From Bacillus sp. REN3 (GTDB taxonomy: Bacteria > Bacillota > Bacilli > Bacillales > Cytobacillaceae): a stretch of DNA of 64,000 nt. The translations under genes were made by a program, and so were the position numbers. Shown piece after piece: positions 63,926-64,000 of this stretch. The notes under the pieces are model-generated. The model made no database searches, was not told where the DNA came from, and saw only the letters and a program-made list of their open reading frames with translations. How positions within the stretch are numbered: position 1 is the first letter of the stretch; each line of letters opens with the position of its first letter. The DNA is taken from the NCBI RefSeq assembly GCF_017912555.1, contig NZ_JAERSD010000013.1, forward strand, positions 59,636-123,635, read 5' to 3'.

Positions 63926-64000
63926 GTGCCCAGGCAAGCCGTTAATTGCTAGTTGGTGAAAGTCCAATCTGAGTAAGTGCCAAGACGCTCAGTAGCTGAC
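63926..64000 (+). mobile_element. Probable 5' end of a second group II intron, cut by the window edge
   Basis: Directly behind a terminator the sequence reads GTGCC-CAGGCA, then TTAA, then TGGTGAAAGTCC, which aligns with the 5' end of the intron at 13820 (GTGCC-AGGCA, TTAA, GCGGTGAAAGTCC). Continuing A-G-T-A-G-C-T-G-A-C is also typical of group II domain I. The exact start (about 63926) is uncertain and the coding part lies outside. Confidence 0.5.

Noticed and set aside
63926..64000. Cobalamin riboswitch reading of the GGTGAAAGTCC segment
   Set aside because: The B12-box and other conserved blocks are absent, while the match to the intron at 13.8 kb is better.

Overview
The window reads as the chromosome of a low-to-moderate GC, endospore-forming member of the Bacillaceae. 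Gene order follows the Bacillus subtilis ykv-ptsHI-ykw-cheV-yku-ykq-pdh-ykt-yla stretch. Diagnostic members are YkvS, HPr/EI, CheV with a sigma-D promoter, YkuD/YkuE/YkuI/YkuJ/YkuL, CcpC, DapH/DapL, RNase J1 with RpoY, PdhABCD, SpeA, YktA/YktB, SuhB and TypA. Codon use, Shine-Dalgarno sequences and frequent TTG starts fit. A genus cannot be fixed from the sequence; a Mesobacillus/Cytobacillus-like relative is a guess.

Layout. 1-9.5 kb: the end of an M3 oligoendopeptidase, an RND exporter (SwrC type), the stress ATPase ClpE with CtsR operators, the membrane protein YkvI and a lipoprotein. 9.5-17 kb: a CPBP protease, small genes, ptsHI, a group II intron inserted directly after the ptsI terminator, and a YkwC-type dehydrogenase. 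17-28.4 kb: PatA, CheV, YkyB, L,D-transpeptidase, Tat-exported phosphoesterase, a C39-like lipoprotein, the EAL-like YkuI, a metallo-beta-lactamase-fold hydrolase followed by a frameshifted glutaredoxin gene, YkuJ and the c-di-AMP sensor YkuL. 28.4-38.4 kb: a DHA2 transporter, CcpC, dapH-dapL (lysine/cell wall precursor branch), a peroxiredoxin under PerR-like boxes, a thiol-disulfide protein and a heterodimeric ABC exporter. 38.4-43.9 kb: rpoY-rnjA, a candidate tiny basic peptide gene, a HAD phosphatase, peptide deformylase, a YjcZ-type peptide and the YkyA lipoprotein. 44-49.6 kb: the pyruvate dehydrogenase operon with a good promoter and a 316-nt leader. 49.6-57.8 kb: lipoproteins, a polysaccharide deacetylase, an SR1-like RNA encoding SR1P, an IS1182-type remnant, an ArsR/VOC pair, SpeA, a nitronate monooxygenase-like protein and YktA. 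57.8-64 kb: YktB, YkzI, SuhB, an acetyltransferase, YlaF, TypA, YlaH and the probable 5' end of another group II intron.

How the genes work together. Much of the window is central carbon metabolism and its control: PTS phosphotransfer (HPr/EI), CcpC (TCA control), SR1/SR1P (gluconeogenic-gene control in B. subtilis), PDH, and YkuL (c-di-AMP link to stringent response and pyruvate metabolism in B. subtilis). A second theme is redox and envelope maintenance. The mobile material is confined to the group II introns and one decayed IS. I did not find an evidently new multi-gene defence or biosynthetic system. The most interesting signals are the terminator-targeted intron whose reverse transcriptase frame runs through its own ribozyme domain V, several compact regulatory regions, and a few unlisted small or broken genes. 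Gene starts given here were often moved to a downstream TTG or ATG with a good ribosome binding site.
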